A DNA stretch of 64,000 bases from Danxiaibacter flavus (GCF_041060425.1 NZ_JAULBC010000010.1:1-64000); one strand, 5' to 3'. Positions 8,020 through 17,534 are shown, counted from the stretch's first letter. Notes: generated by a model not told the origin, from the letters alone. A program made the numbers and translations.

Positions 8020-8466
8020 ATGAAACGCGATATTGAAAAATCCGGAAACTGGGGCACAAGGAGATTTTCGGACCCTTTCAGGGATTTTTTTGATATGGGA
8101 AATCTATGGCCCGCCTGGTCTGAAAGAAGTTCTTCGCTGCCCGCAGTTAACGTATCCGAAGACGAAAAATGTTACTGCGTAGATGTTGCTGCGCCGGGAT
8201 TTAAAAAGGAAGACTTTAAAATTAATGTAGACAACGATGTGCTGAGTATCAGCGCTGAAAAGAAAACAGAATCAACAGAGAATGACAAGAACAGGCAATA
8301 CAGCCGCCGGGAATACAGCTATAGCTCTTTTACCCGTTCTTTCAGGCTCCCGGAAAACGCCAAAGATGATAGCATTGAAGCCCGCTATGAAGATGGCGTT
8401 TTGAAGCTGGAAATCCCCAAAACACAGGAAGAAGTAAAAGCATCGAAGGAAATTAAAATAAGCTAA
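8020..8466 (+). CDS. Hsp20/alpha-crystallin small heat shock protein
   Basis: 148 residues from the ATG at 8020, which is preceded by an AAGGAGG ribosome-binding site at 8008-8014. A longer reading from 7789 adds 77 residues unlike any sHSP and is rejected. The alpha-crystallin domain spans about residues 42-140: PAVNVSEDEKCYCVDVAAPGF, NVDNDVLSISAEKK, the basic RQYSRREYSYSSFTRSF strand, LPENAKDDSIEARYEDGVLKLEIPK and a terminal IKIS acting as the I-x-I motif. ATP-independent holdase in the cytoplasm. Monocistronic with its own terminator. Confidence 0.95.
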   Translation: MKRDIEKSGNWGTRRFSDPFRDFFDMGNLWPAWSERSSSLPAVNVSEDEKCYCVDVAAPGFKKEDFKINVDNDVLSISAEKKTESTENDKNRQYSRREYSYSSFTRSFRLPENAKDDSIEARYEDGVLKLEIPKTQEEVKASKEIKIS

Positions 8467-8476
8467 TTAACCCGCA

Positions 8477-8505
8477 GGCGCCGGAAACTACCGGCGCCTT
8501 TGTTT
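8477..8505 (+). terminator. Rho-independent terminator of hsp20
   Basis: A perfect 8-bp stem GGCGCCGG (8477-8484) with CCGGCGCC (8491-8498), a 6-nt loop and a T-rich tail (TTTGTTTG), starting 10 bp after the hsp20 stop codon. Confidence 0.85.
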
Positions 8506-8729
8506 GTATTTTGGAAAAAAACCTTCTTTCACTTTTATTGAAATTTTCTGAGGCGTGCCGCAGGAAAAAATTATCCTGTCATTCCATTTATTCCCGAAAA
8601 GAACATTCAAACAAAACTGGACTAACAATTGCAGCAAATTATCCGGTTCCGGTTTTTCCGGCAAGCAAATTTGTGTAACACCAAATGCGCTAACGCACAT
8701 CTCCAAACATTCATCTCCAATCATGCGAC

Positions 8730-9371
8730 ATGACTAACGACAATACGCAGGATAAGCAAGAGCAACCAGGCGAACTGCTTGAAACCAGGCGCCAATTTTT
8801 AAAACAATCCTCAGCCATCACGGCAATTGCCCTCGTGGCGCCGGCATTGGTTGATGCTGCTGAGAAAAAGCTGGACGAGAAAGCGGCGGATATCTTTGAA
8901 AAGGTTCCACTGAGCATTGAGATCAATGGCAAACAGCACCAGCTTTCTGTTGAACCGCGTGTAACACTGCTGGACCTGTTGCGCGAACAACTCCATCTTA
9001 CCGGCTCCAAAAAAGGGTGCGACTATGGCCAGTGCGGCGCCTGCACCGTTCATGTGAATGGCAAGCGGGTATTGAGCTGCCTGAGCCTGGCCGTTATGCA
9101 GGATGGCAAAAAAGTTACAACCATTGAAGGTCTGGCCACCGGCAGTACGCTTCACCCGATGCAACTGGCTTTTATTAAACATGACGGTTTTCAGTGTGGC
9201 TATTGCACACCTGGGCAGATCATGTCCGCGGTAGCCTGCATTAACGAGGGGCATGCCGGATCGGATGATGAGATCCGCGAACACATGAGTGGCAACCTAT
9301 GCCGCTGTGGCGCTTATCACAATATTGTCGCCGCCATTAGGGAAGTAAATGCGAAAGGAGGTAAGTCATGA
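8730..9371 (+). CDS. paoA: Aldehyde oxidoreductase 2Fe-2S subunit (PaoA/YagT type)
   Basis: 213 residues. A twin-arginine signal (TRRQFLKQSS, R20-R21) with a hydrophobic stretch ending near a VDAA site directs export of the folded complex to the periplasm. The plant-type ferredoxin domain shows GCDYGQCGACTVHVNGKRVLSC (first cluster) and the second domain has CGYCTPGQI and NLCRCGAYHNI (second cluster), as in xanthine-oxidase-family small subunits. It transfers electrons from the molybdenum centre. First gene of a three-gene operon; its stop overlaps the next start as ATGA. Confidence 0.95.
   Translation: MTNDNTQDKQEQPGELLETRRQFLKQSSAITAIALVAPALVDAAEKKLDEKAADIFEKVPLSIEINGKQHQLSVEPRVTLLDLLREQLHLTGSKKGCDYGQCGACTVHVNGKRVLSCLSLAVMQDGKKVTTIEGLATGSTLHPMQLAFIKHDGFQCGYCTPGQIMSAVACINEGHAGSDDEIREHMSGNLCRCGAYHNIVAAIREVNAKGGKS
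9354..9362 (+). promoter_or_regulatory. Strong Shine-Dalgarno site of paoB
   Basis: GAAAGGAGG lies a few bases upstream of the paoB ATG at 9368, inside the end of paoA. Long SD matches are uncommon in Bacteroidota, where start regions are usually AT-rich; a similar one precedes hsp20. Confidence 0.6.
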
Positions 9372-10351
9372 TTGCGTTTGACTATGTTCGTCCGAACTCG
9401 GCAAAAGCCGCTGTAGATGCCATCACAAAAGATGCGTCGGCGCAATTTATAGCAGGCGGCAGCAACCTGGTGGATCTGATGAAACACGGTGTGGTTGCTC
9501 CGCAAAAACTGGTTGACATTTCCCGCCTTCCGCTTAACTCCATTGAACAGTCCGGTAATAATATTCGAATCGGCGCGCTTTGCCTGAACAGCGAGGTAGC
9601 TGAACATGCCTTGATTAAGGAGAAACTTCCTTTGCTGGCACAGGCACTCAATGCGGGCGCTTCACCACAAATAAGAAATATGGCAACGGTTGGCGGCAAT
9701 ATGCTACAAAGAACGCGCTGCACGTATTTTTATGATCTTGCCATGCCGTGTAATAAACGACAGCCGGGCAGTGGCTGCGGCGCATTAAAAGGCTATAACC
9801 GCATGCATGCCATTTTTGGCGCGTCGAACAGTTGCATTGCGGTTCACCCTAGCGACATGTGTGTGGCACTGGCTGCGCTGGATGCAACGGTTATTGTTGC
9901 CGGAAGCAAGGGAGAAAGAAAGATCAGTTTTGTTGATTTTCACCGTCTGCCGGGCGATACACCGGAAAAAGATACCCACCTGCAAAAAGGAGAACTCATT
10001 ACTGCCGTTGAAATTCCTGTTAATGATGGTTTCGCCAAACATTCGCTGTACACAAAGGTGCGCGACAGAGCATCTTACGCATTTGCGCTGGTGTCTGTTG
10101 CCGCGGCGTTGGATCTTCAAAACAATACCATTCAGCATGTAAGGCTTGCGGCGGGAGGCGTGGCGCATAAACCCTGGCGGTTGATGGCTGCTGAAAAATA
10201 TCTGAAAGGCAAATCGCCGACGGAAAGCAATTTTAAAGCCGCGGCTGAAGCAGCGATGTCAGCAGCAAAAGGCTATGGCTATAATGACTTTAAATTAACG
10301 TTGCTGCCCAACACCATTATTCACACACTCAAAACAATTGCGGGGGTATAG
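9368..10351 (+). CDS. paoB: Aldehyde oxidoreductase FAD subunit (PaoB/YagS type)
   Basis: 327 residues, with the FAD-binding pattern of CO-dehydrogenase-type medium subunits: FIAGGSNLVDLMK near residue 30 and the MATVGGNMLQRTRC segment near 110. The segment RCTYFYDLAMPCNKRQPGSGC followed by SNSCIAVHPSDMCVAL supplies the cysteines that in E. coli PaoB bind an extra 4Fe-4S cluster, so this subunit probably carries both FAD and 4Fe-4S. A CO_deh_flav_C domain occupies the C-terminus. No signal peptide; it would be co-exported with PaoA through Tat. Confidence 0.93.
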   Translation: MIAFDYVRPNSAKAAVDAITKDASAQFIAGGSNLVDLMKHGVVAPQKLVDISRLPLNSIEQSGNNIRIGALCLNSEVAEHALIKEKLPLLAQALNAGASPQIRNMATVGGNMLQRTRCTYFYDLAMPCNKRQPGSGCGALKGYNRMHAIFGASNSCIAVHPSDMCVALAALDATVIVAGSKGERKISFVDFHRLPGDTPEKDTHLQKGELITAVEIPVNDGFAKHSLYTKVRDRASYAFALVSVAAALDLQNNTIQHVRLAAGGVAHKPWRLMAAEKYLKGKSPTESNFKAAAEAAMSAAKGYGYNDFKLTLLPNTIIHTLKTIAGV

Positions 10352-10353
10352 TT

Positions 10354-12573
10354 ATGGGAAAGTTTTTTGAACGTCCGCTTGTGCCAGATGACCTGGACAG
10401 GGTTGAGGGTAAAGAAAAAGTTACCGGAACCGCCAGTTATGCTGCCGAATATGATGTACCGGGTGTGCACTACGGCGTGTTGGTGAACAGCAGCATTGCA
10501 AAGGGCAAGATCAGCACTCTCAACACAAGGGAAGCAGAAAGGTCGCCCGGAGTTGTGGCTGTGGTAACGCATTTGAATCGTCCGAAAATTCCTTTTTGGG
10601 ACAATCCACCGGAGCAACAGGACAATAAGCGTGTTGAGGGACAGGAGTTCCGTGTGTTTTTTGACGATACCATTTATTTCGACAGGCAGCCGATCGCGCT
10701 GGTGATTGCCGATACATTTGAACGGGCCACTTATGCGGCATCTTTGGTGAAAGCGACTTATAAGAAAGAGTCACCTTCCACCAATATTAAAAACAACCTG
10801 GACAAAGCCTTAACCGCAAAGCAGGCGCAGGATTATTCGCGCGGTGACAAGGATGCCCTAAAATCCGCGCCCGTAAAAATAGAAGCGCAATACACCACGC
10901 CATTCCAGGTACATAACCCAATGGAGACGCATGCAGCGACGGTTGTTTGGGATGCGCCGGACAAAGTGACCGTGTACAATAAAACGCAGGCGACCAAAAT
11001 TGCGCAGCAGGATATTATGCGGACGTTTGGGTTAAAAGCCGAAAATGTGATCGTACACTCGCCATACGTGGGCGGCGCTTTTGGCTCTTCCTCACGCGTT
11101 TGGCCGGAGGAAATGGCGGCGCTGATCGGCGCGAAAAAATCCGGCAAGCCGGTAAAAGTGATGCTGCGCCGGGATGAGGCTTTTAATATGGTGGGCTACC
11201 GGCCCACATCTGTTCAACGTATATCGATTGGCGCGCAGTCGGATGGCACGATGACCGGCATCAATCATGAAGCCTTTGGTTCTACGTCGCAATATGAAAA
11301 GTTTGCAGAGCGCATTGTCGATCCCACAAAGGCATTGTATAACTGTGCGAATGTAAGCACCAGTTACCGGCTTGTGCCGCTGGATATGAGTACGCCATGC
11401 TGGACAAGAGGTCCGGGTGAAACAAGCGGCTCCTTTGCATTGGAGTCAGCTGTCGATGAATTGTCATATGCTTTGAAGATGGATCCGCTGGAATTACGGT
11501 TGAAAAATTTTGCGGAGAAAGATCCGGATAACGGCAAGCCATGGTCAAGCAATTACCTGAAAGAATGTTATGAATCCGGCGCGAAAAAATTTGGCTGGAA
11601 GAACAGGAATCCGCAGCCAAAGTCCATGCAGAAAGATGGCTGGTTATTGGGCATGGGCATGGCAGCCGGAATCTATCATGCCGGCCGATCACCCGCAACG
11701 GTTAGCGCTACACTCCGTTCAAACGGCACATTGCTGGTGCAGACTTCTGTCGCCGATACAGGTCCTGGTTCCGCAACTATCATGACACAAATAGCAGCTG
11801 AAGCAATGAGCATAGATGTGCGAAAAGTAGAATTTCAATGGGGACATTCGACATTGCCGCCTGCACCGGGACAATTTGGTTCGCAAACAACTGCTTCCAC
11901 CGGCTCCGGCGTGTATGATGCAGTAAAGGCATTGCAGAAAAAGATCGCAGGGATGCTGAGCGGCAAACAAGGCTGGGCTTTTTCCGGATTACCTGTGGAA
12001 GACATCTCGTTTGCGGATGAAATGATTGTTGACAAGAACGGCGATAAAGTGAGTTATGATGATGCCTTAAAGGAGTTGTCAGTTAAAGAGATCAAGGCCG
12101 AGTTTGAGTCGAAACCAACGGAGGAAAGAGAACAATATTCCGGTTACTCTTTTGCCGCGCATTTTGTGGAAGTGCTGGTGCATCCCGAAACTAAAATGGT
12201 GAAGATGAACCGGGTCGTCTGCGCGGTTGACGCCGGCCGCGTCATCAACAAGAAAACTGCCGCCAGCCAGGTGTATGGATCAATGGTTTGGGGAACGGGG
12301 ATAGCGTTGATGGAGGAAGGCATCCTGGATCATCGTTACGGGCGTTACGTAAATAATGATTTTGCGAATTACCATATTCCGGTAAATGCAGATATCTGCC
12401 ATGTGGATGTGCTGTTTACAGATAAGCCGGATCCCATTTTGGACCCTATGGGAGCGAAGGGGCTGGGTGAAATTGGATTGGTGGGCTTTGCCGCTGCGGT
12501 GGCTAATGCGGTTTACCATGCAACGGGGAAAAGGGTGAGAGATTTGCCGATAACGTTGGATAAACTGTTGTAA
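10354..12573 (+). CDS. paoC: Aldehyde oxidoreductase molybdenum-binding subunit (PaoC/YagR type)
   Basis: 739 residues, the normal size for PaoC. The N-terminal aldehyde oxidase a/b hammerhead domain (VEGKEKVTGTASYAAEYDVPG) precedes the molybdopterin cytosine dinucleotide-binding domains: YVGGAFGSSSRVWPEE, RGPGETSGSFALESAVDELSYAL and the C-terminal MGAKGLGEIGLVGFAAAVANA, whose Glu is the family catalytic base. It oxidises aldehydes to acids. It starts two bases after the paoB stop. No PaoD/XdhC-type maturation gene is in the window, so insertion of the sulfurated cofactor must rely on a gene elsewhere. Confidence 0.95.
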   Translation: MGKFFERPLVPDDLDRVEGKEKVTGTASYAAEYDVPGVHYGVLVNSSIAKGKISTLNTREAERSPGVVAVVTHLNRPKIPFWDNPPEQQDNKRVEGQEFRVFFDDTIYFDRQPIALVIADTFERATYAASLVKATYKKESPSTNIKNNLDKALTAKQAQDYSRGDKDALKSAPVKIEAQYTTPFQVHNPMETHAATVVWDAPDKVTVYNKTQATKIAQQDIMRTFGLKAENVIVHSPYVGGAFGSSSRVWPEEMAALIGAKKSGKPVKVMLRRDEAFNMVGYRPTSVQRISIGAQSDGTMTGINHEAFGSTSQYEKFAERIVDPTKALYNCANVSTSYRLVPLDMSTPCWTRGPGETSGSFALESAVDELSYALKMDPLELRLKNFAEKDPDNGKPWSSNYLKECYESGAKKFGWKNRNPQPKSMQKDGWLLGMGMAAGIYHAGRSPATVSATLRSNGTLLVQTSVADTGPGSATIMTQIAAEAMSIDVRKVEFQWGHSTLPPAPGQFGSQTTASTGSGVYDAVKALQKKIAGMLSGKQGWAFSGLPVEDISFADEMIVDKNGDKVSYDDALKELSVKEIKAEFESKPTEEREQYSGYSFAAHFVEVLVHPETKMVKMNRVVCAVDAGRVINKKTAASQVYGSMVWGTGIALMEEGILDHRYGRYVNNDFANYHIPVNADICHVDVLFTDKPDPILDPMGAKGLGEIGLVGFAAAVANAVYHATGKRVRDLPITLDKLL

Positions 12574-12589
12574 GCTGGTTGGAAACATA

Positions 12590-13240
12590 TAAATATTGGG
12601 AGTTGACCACTTCGCGTTTTTTTTTTGAACCATATAAGTAAGGTGTTGGCCGCGCCAACGTTTCTTTGTAAACAACTGATAAAGCTTAAAGCCCAAAGCC
12701 TAAAGCTGACCGAAGCGAATTTTTTTAAACCATATAAGTCATATAAGGGCGTGTAAGACCTTACCACCCTGGGTTAATGCTGACTAGTGTAGTTTATGCC
12801 TACTCAGCCAGTTTGTGCCCTTCACCATTGACTATTCACTAGTTGTATAGAAGGCATGTAAGGGAATATAAGGTTTTCCGCTTCGCGGAATTTTTGGGAT
12901 TCCGTTTAGTGAACAATTTGAATCGTATAAAAGCGTGTGAGAAATACATTGTTTCAGAGGCTTGTTCTAAATGAAAGCAGACTGCGCTTTTCAACCGAAG
13001 CTGAAGGCCTCGAAGCATTAGCATGGGGCAACGCCCTATGAATAAAGGACAAACACAAATAAAATATCTGAAGGGGCGGAAGAAATTGAATCATATAAAA
13101 GATGTAAGACAATGTAAGGTTTCCGCTCTGCGGAAGCTCCAGCTTCCGCAGGCTTACTTTATCGCTTGCCGCGATTAATTGTACAATACAAAATCGCCAA
13201 ATGCGATAGAGTAATGCCACGAAGCCAGGAGGCTTCGCGG
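12590..13240 (+). repeat. Mosaic intergenic repeat block 1
   Basis: No gene is visible. The block begins 55 bp after paoC with module M1 (12628-12735: ACCATATAAGTAAGGTG, a GTTGGC/GCCAAC hairpin, the AAAGCCCAAAGCCTAAAGC run, GACCGAAGCGAA), then M2 (TTCACCATTGACTATTCAC), M3 (TTCCGCTTCGCGGAA hairpin) and M4 (GAAGCATTAGCATGGGGC, CTGAAGGGGCGGAAG). The same modules recur in seven other blocks of this window. Confidence 0.8.
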
Positions 13241-13245
13241 AGCGG

Positions 13246-13707
13246 TTACGGCATAACAGATGCCTGCTGCGCGATAATAGCAACAATTCGTTGTTTGTTA
13301 CCGGTAGTATCGCTCACAAGCGCAAGAGGGTTGCCTTCGTAACGTTTGTAACCGATAGCTGAAGGATCGTTTCCCGTACTTACCTGTTCAATGCTTTCAA
13401 TTTTATCCGGAATATTTGCGCCGAACCAATTTTCATCCGGCTTTTGTTTCCATACTACCAGTACCAACTGTTCACCTGCCGCTAATATTTTTCCTGAGCG
13501 TGCGCGATCAACGGCGATCCGATTTCCGTATAGGGTCGACATTGTTTGCTGTCGTTTGTTAATGCTGCTTGTAATAACGTGCATGTTATTCACTGAAAAA
13601 GATGCGGGTAGTGAAGCCTGATTATTTACAATTTTATCCGGAGCTACCGGAGCCTTGCAAGATGCCATTAATACTACTGCAGCAGATACTATCAATCCTG
13701 TTTTCAT
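13246..13707 (-). CDS. Lipoprotein linked to cytochrome P460
   Basis: 153 residues with a lipobox ending LMASC (Cys17). The mature part contains INKRQQTMSTLYGN, LVLVVWKQKPDENWFGANIP and a C-terminal IVAIIAQQ strand. I do not recognise a named domain. It starts 3 bp after the stop of the haem protein gene at 13711-14652, so the two form an operon and this protein probably works with the haem protein at the membrane. It has no CxxCH motif of its own. Confidence 0.75.
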   Translation of the reverse strand: MKTGLIVSAAVVLMASCKAPVAPDKIVNNQASLPASFSVNNMHVITSSINKRQQTMSTLYGNRIAVDRARSGKILAAGEQLVLVVWKQKPDENWFGANIPDKIESIEQVSTGNDPSAIGYKRYEGNPLALVSDTTGNKQRIVAIIAQQASVMP

Positions 13708-13710
13708 GGA

Positions 13711-14652
13711 TTAATTTTTTAAAGGTGAGGTGAATACAAAATCCCGATCTGCAACCGGCTTGTGGCAGCCGACACATTCTGAAGTAAACGTGGCGGTTTT
13801 GCCATAAGGAATTAATTGCGGCGTTTTAAACCTGGCAAAACCCCAGCCGTGTGTATCTGCATATTTGCGACTATCTTTTATCATGTATTCGATCTGCTTA
13901 AAAGCGCCGGTCGTGACATTTCCATCTTTATTTTCTAGCTGGTCCCAGGCGACTTTGGCGAAAATGGTGCCGTCGGGCCATGGATTTATTTTGCCGTCAT
14001 GAACAGCTTTTACCGCTATGTCATTTCCAAAAATTACGCGCATGGTACCATTGTCGAAGCGGTCTGTGGTGCTGATTGCCTGCCAGTTTTTATAATCGGG
14101 CATGTAGGTGATTCCGTTGAGCGTCTTTGGCAATTGTGCAGAATTCATCTTTCCATCTATCCAATTTTGATATTGTTGTTTTGCTGCGTTCTGTTTGGCT
14201 GTGTCACCTGGGTGATCTTTGACGGTAGCATTGAGATAATCTTTCAAAATGATCAGGTCTTTTTCTGTTATGTGCGCCTCGCGATGTATTGTCTCATAGT
14301 CTTTTAAAGGCATAGCGCCAGCAATTGCCTGGTTTACACTTTCCCAAAGTTTACCGGCACGGTCGGGTGCAGCTATCTTATCCCACTCGGAAAAATTGAG
14401 AACAGCACGACCGCTCTTAATGTGTTCGGCAACACGCCAGCTTGCAGGTGAGATCTGATCAAACCAGCGCAATTTCGTTTCGTTAGAATGGCAATCATAA
14501 CAAGCGCGCCTGAGGATGGCTTTTACTTCTGGCGGAGCCTGTATATCGCTGGTAACAGGTTGCTGCGGTATTGATGGCCGGACAAACTGCAGCGCAATAA
14601 AAATTACCAGCAGGGCCGCAAGAATATCGCGGAAGGTTTTTCTTTTTTTCAT
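13711..14652 (-). CDS. Haem-binding domain/cytochrome P460 protein
   Basis: 313 residues. The N-terminal segment (residues 8-25) is a signal or anchor helix. A haem-binding domain follows with CYDCH at residues 51-55, then WFDQISPASWRVAEHI and FSEWD typical of the HAEM_bd family. The C-terminal part matches the cytochrome P460 fold (FDNGTMRVIFGNDIAVKA, PDGTIFAKVAWDQ) and ends with CVGCH (residues 293-297). Two c-type haem sites are thus predicted; P460 enzymes oxidise hydroxylamine or detoxify reactive nitrogen, but the substrate here is unknown. Exported, first gene of a two-gene operon. Confidence 0.9.
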   Translation of the reverse strand: MKKRKTFRDILAALLVIFIALQFVRPSIPQQPVTSDIQAPPEVKAILRRACYDCHSNETKLRWFDQISPASWRVAEHIKSGRAVLNFSEWDKIAAPDRAGKLWESVNQAIAGAMPLKDYETIHREAHITEKDLIILKDYLNATVKDHPGDTAKQNAAKQQYQNWIDGKMNSAQLPKTLNGITYMPDYKNWQAISTTDRFDNGTMRVIFGNDIAVKAVHDGKINPWPDGTIFAKVAWDQLENKDGNVTTGAFKQIEYMIKDSRKYADTHGWGFARFKTPQLIPYGKTATFTSECVGCHKPVADRDFVFTSPLKN

Positions 14653-14739
14653 AGCTGTTCAAAGTTAGACAGGACATTTGGCTTTGTAAACAGAGAGGAA
14701 GTTGAAAAGGACAAAACGGGGTTTGAAGTAGACATTTGG

Positions 14740-15295
14740 AACTGTGAAAGAAAATTTGAACCATATGAGGAATATAAGGACCTGGTTTTGTGCGTCTGAT
14801 TGTGTCTTTGACTGACGCTGAAGGCTTCAAAGCAATAGCATGGGGCAACGCGCTATGAAAACGATAGCAAAAACAATAAGGCCGTGAAAGGACGGAAGAA
14901 TTTAAACCATATAAGTAAGGTGTCGGTCGCGCCAACATTTCTTTGTGAACAACTGGTAAAGCTTAAAGCCCAAAGCTGACTGAGGCGAAGTTTTTTGAAC
15001 CGTATAAGGCACATAAGGGAGTATTAGAAGTTACGCCGGAGGTCAATAATGGCTAGACCAGTATACATTTACCCAGCCAGTTTGTGCCCTTCACCATTGA
15101 CCATTCACTATTCACCGGTTGCTTGGAGGACATATAAGGGAGTATTAGAGCGTCGCCGCCAGTTTATACTGTTCTTTAAATTATAAAATGACTGCACTTT
15201 GACTGAGGCTGAAGGCCTCATAGCACTGGCCCAGGGCAACGCCCCGGGGGAAATAGCAAATGAGAATCAAGCCTGAAGGAGCGGAAGCAAGAACT
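14740..15295 (+). repeat. Mosaic intergenic repeat block 2
   Basis: Between the P460 start and the GH97 stop. It contains M4 (about 14800-14900, GCTGAAGGCTTCAAAGC then GCATGGGGCAACG), M1 (14900-15005), an M2-like piece with TTCACCATTGACCATTCAC near 15090-15110, and a second M4 ending with CCTGAAGGAGCGGAAGC at about 15270-15290. Orientation is antisense to the flanking GH97 gene. No coding sequence is credible here. Confidence 0.8.
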
Positions 15296-15296
15296 C

Positions 15297-17195
15297 CTAC
15301 ATCGGCCTTATCCAAATAGCTTCACCACCGGAAGCCAATAAATGAACATCCAAAACGGTCGAGGCATCTACGGTCAAATGCTTCATGGAAACCTTTGTTC
15401 TTACTGGTGATGAAGGATTATCGTAATAGATGGTTGCTTTAAACTTTTTACCAGGTTCAAGAAAAGAACAGTTGAGCTTTAAATCCCTTGCATCATTGTT
15501 TGTTATACCTCCAACAAACCATTCATTATTGTGTTTGCGGGCCACGGTAATAAATTTACCAATTTCTCCGTCGAGGATCCGGGTGTCATCCCATACAGTG
15601 GGTACATGGTCGAAAAATTCAAGCTCAGGTTCATTCTGTGAATCTTCCGGCTTATCATACCAGTACATGAATTGTAATGGGCTATAATATACTACAGATA
15701 AAGCCATCTGGTGTGCTGAAGTGGTTTTAAGAACACGCGCGTTTTGTGTCCCGGCCAGCCTGGGTTTAAGTTCCGGGCGATGATAATAACAGATTGTGTA
15801 ATCTGCCGGGCCGCACAAAAAACGGGTAAAAGGTAAAACCGTATTGTTGTTTGCATCAGGCATTTCTTCATTGCCTCTTACACCTTCCTGTGTCAGCAGA
15901 TTTGGATAGGTCCTGCTAAAACCGGTTGGCCTGTATTCGTCATGAATATCCACCATCAAGTGATACTGCGCACATTTTTTCACTGCCTCATGCAACCAAA
16001 CGGTCCACCGGTGCGAGCCAACATGTACAAATCCAAATTTCAATCCTGCAATTCCCCATTTTTCATACAAAGGAAGCAGCGTGTCCAGGTGTTTTGCCAG
16101 GGCACGCTGATTAACGTACAGAAAAACGCCCACGCCTTTTTCTTTCGCATATCTCACAACCTCCTGCAGATCTAAATCATTGTTAGGATTGCGTCGTGGG
16201 TCAACATTTACTACCGAGGCGTCGGAGACTGCAGCATATTCATAACCGTACCAGCCTGCATCAAAGTGAATGTATTGTAAATGACGTTTTACGGCAAAAT
16301 CAACAAGCTCTTTCGCACCTTTTGTTGAAAGGGACATTTCGCGCATGATTTTCCCGGGTTTTATCCAGTCCGTATTTTTTATGGCGCAAGGCGCGTTTAA
16401 ATTTAGCATCAGGGCATTGTTCTGCAGTAGCCGGGTTTCCTTGTCCGCGATCATTATCACGCGCCAGGGCGTGGCAAAGGGTGTGGTTAGTTCAACTTTA
16501 TCATACATTGAACAGGTAATTGTGTTGGGTTTAGAAGGATGTAAAGCAAATTTGGTTCTGCAATAATCTACCACCTGTGCTTCGGCGAGGGCAACTTTTA
16601 CACCATTGCTTAGCGCTAAGGTCAATGGTCTTTCAGCTTCGGATTGCCAGTTGCTTAAAGGCAATAACTGGTAGACTCCCTGTGCATGATCCGTTACCCA
16701 AGCCTGCGTTTCAGCAGGCAAAGAAAATTCAGTCAGATCTCTGCTTATGGTGATGTCGGAGCCGCCGGATACGTGTTCAGGAAAGGCGTAACGAAAAGCG
16801 ATCCCTTCGTCGTAGGCTCTCACTTCTACCTGGATGCATTGTTTCGCATTATTGTTCTTCCAAAAGGAAAACAGCTTCGCATTATAATGATCACGGATAA
16901 AATTCTTTTCACCATACACGGGTTTCCACGTAGTATCTGTTTTGGTTGACGTGACGGTTTGTAGTGATAGTTTATCTTTCCAGCCTTCGATGCCTAATGT
17001 TGACTGTTTTATAATTTCTTTTTGTTGATAGGTTGTGGTGTAACTCAGTTCTCCGTTCGCCGCAACCGCCAATGAAAACCGGATATTTCCGTTGGGTGAT
17101 TGCAGGCTCAGCGAATCCTGCGAGTATGTTTGCGTTGTAAGGAAAGTGGTGACGCAACATAAGATCAATATCCTTTTTAAACAGCTATATGGCAT
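15297..17195 (-). CDS. GH97 family glycoside hydrolase
   Basis: 632 residues with a signal peptide (ILCCVTTFLTTQTYSQ). The N-terminal beta-sandwich shows SLQSPNGNIRFSL and AYDEGIAFRYAFP; the TIM barrel has YIHFDAGWYG, LKFGFVHVGSHRW, LMVDIHDEYRPTGFSRTYPN and LTQEGVRGNEE; the C-terminal domain closes with GGEAIW. The Asp that serves as nucleophile in retaining GH97 members is replaced by Gly (LKFGF), while the acidic residues of the inverting, SusB-like group are in place, which suggests an inverting alpha-glucosidase-type enzyme. Monocistronic and away from SusCD genes. Periplasmic. Confidence 0.92.
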   Translation of the reverse strand: MPYSCLKRILILCCVTTFLTTQTYSQDSLSLQSPNGNIRFSLAVAANGELSYTTTYQQKEIIKQSTLGIEGWKDKLSLQTVTSTKTDTTWKPVYGEKNFIRDHYNAKLFSFWKNNNAKQCIQVEVRAYDEGIAFRYAFPEHVSGGSDITISRDLTEFSLPAETQAWVTDHAQGVYQLLPLSNWQSEAERPLTLALSNGVKVALAEAQVVDYCRTKFALHPSKPNTITCSMYDKVELTTPFATPWRVIMIADKETRLLQNNALMLNLNAPCAIKNTDWIKPGKIMREMSLSTKGAKELVDFAVKRHLQYIHFDAGWYGYEYAAVSDASVVNVDPRRNPNNDLDLQEVVRYAKEKGVGVFLYVNQRALAKHLDTLLPLYEKWGIAGLKFGFVHVGSHRWTVWLHEAVKKCAQYHLMVDIHDEYRPTGFSRTYPNLLTQEGVRGNEEMPDANNNTVLPFTRFLCGPADYTICYYHRPELKPRLAGTQNARVLKTTSAHQMALSVVYYSPLQFMYWYDKPEDSQNEPELEFFDHVPTVWDDTRILDGEIGKFITVARKHNNEWFVGGITNNDARDLKLNCSFLEPGKKFKATIYYDNPSSPVRTKVSMKHLTVDASTVLDVHLLASGGEAIWIRPM

Positions 17196-17534
17196 TTTTA
17201 TCAGTTAAGTCGTTAGAAATTTTTTCAATTTATCGCTTCCGGTTCGATTAATCTTCCACCGCAGTAAAAATATTTAAGCAAATTTTCATTTGCGGGCTGA
17301 GAGTCACTTCTTTACCCTATAAAACCGGTTCAGGTTTTGATTTTCAATTCAAAACAAATCAATAAACAAATGCATCATCTCTTAATTCTTAACCATTAAT
17401 CTTTTCATAATTAACATGTATGTCTGAACATATTGACAAACCATTATATTTACTGAAAGGTTTTTCTTAAGCATAATCAGGACAATTACGAAGCCTCTTT
17501 CTTTCCAGTCAGGGGCATTTTTAAAACACAGGGC
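17196..17534. other. GH97 upstream region, no gene seen
   Basis: AT-rich leader of the GH97 gene. It holds no credible ORF. A short plus-strand stretch near 17296-17340 superficially resembles parts of a TPP riboswitch but lacks the rest of the fold. Confidence 0.5.

Noticed and set aside
17296..17345. TPP-riboswitch-like stretch (CTGAGA, ACCC, AACCGGTTCAGG)
   Set aside because: Lacks the 5' GGGGTG and 3' GCGTAGGGA parts, and no plus-strand gene follows it.
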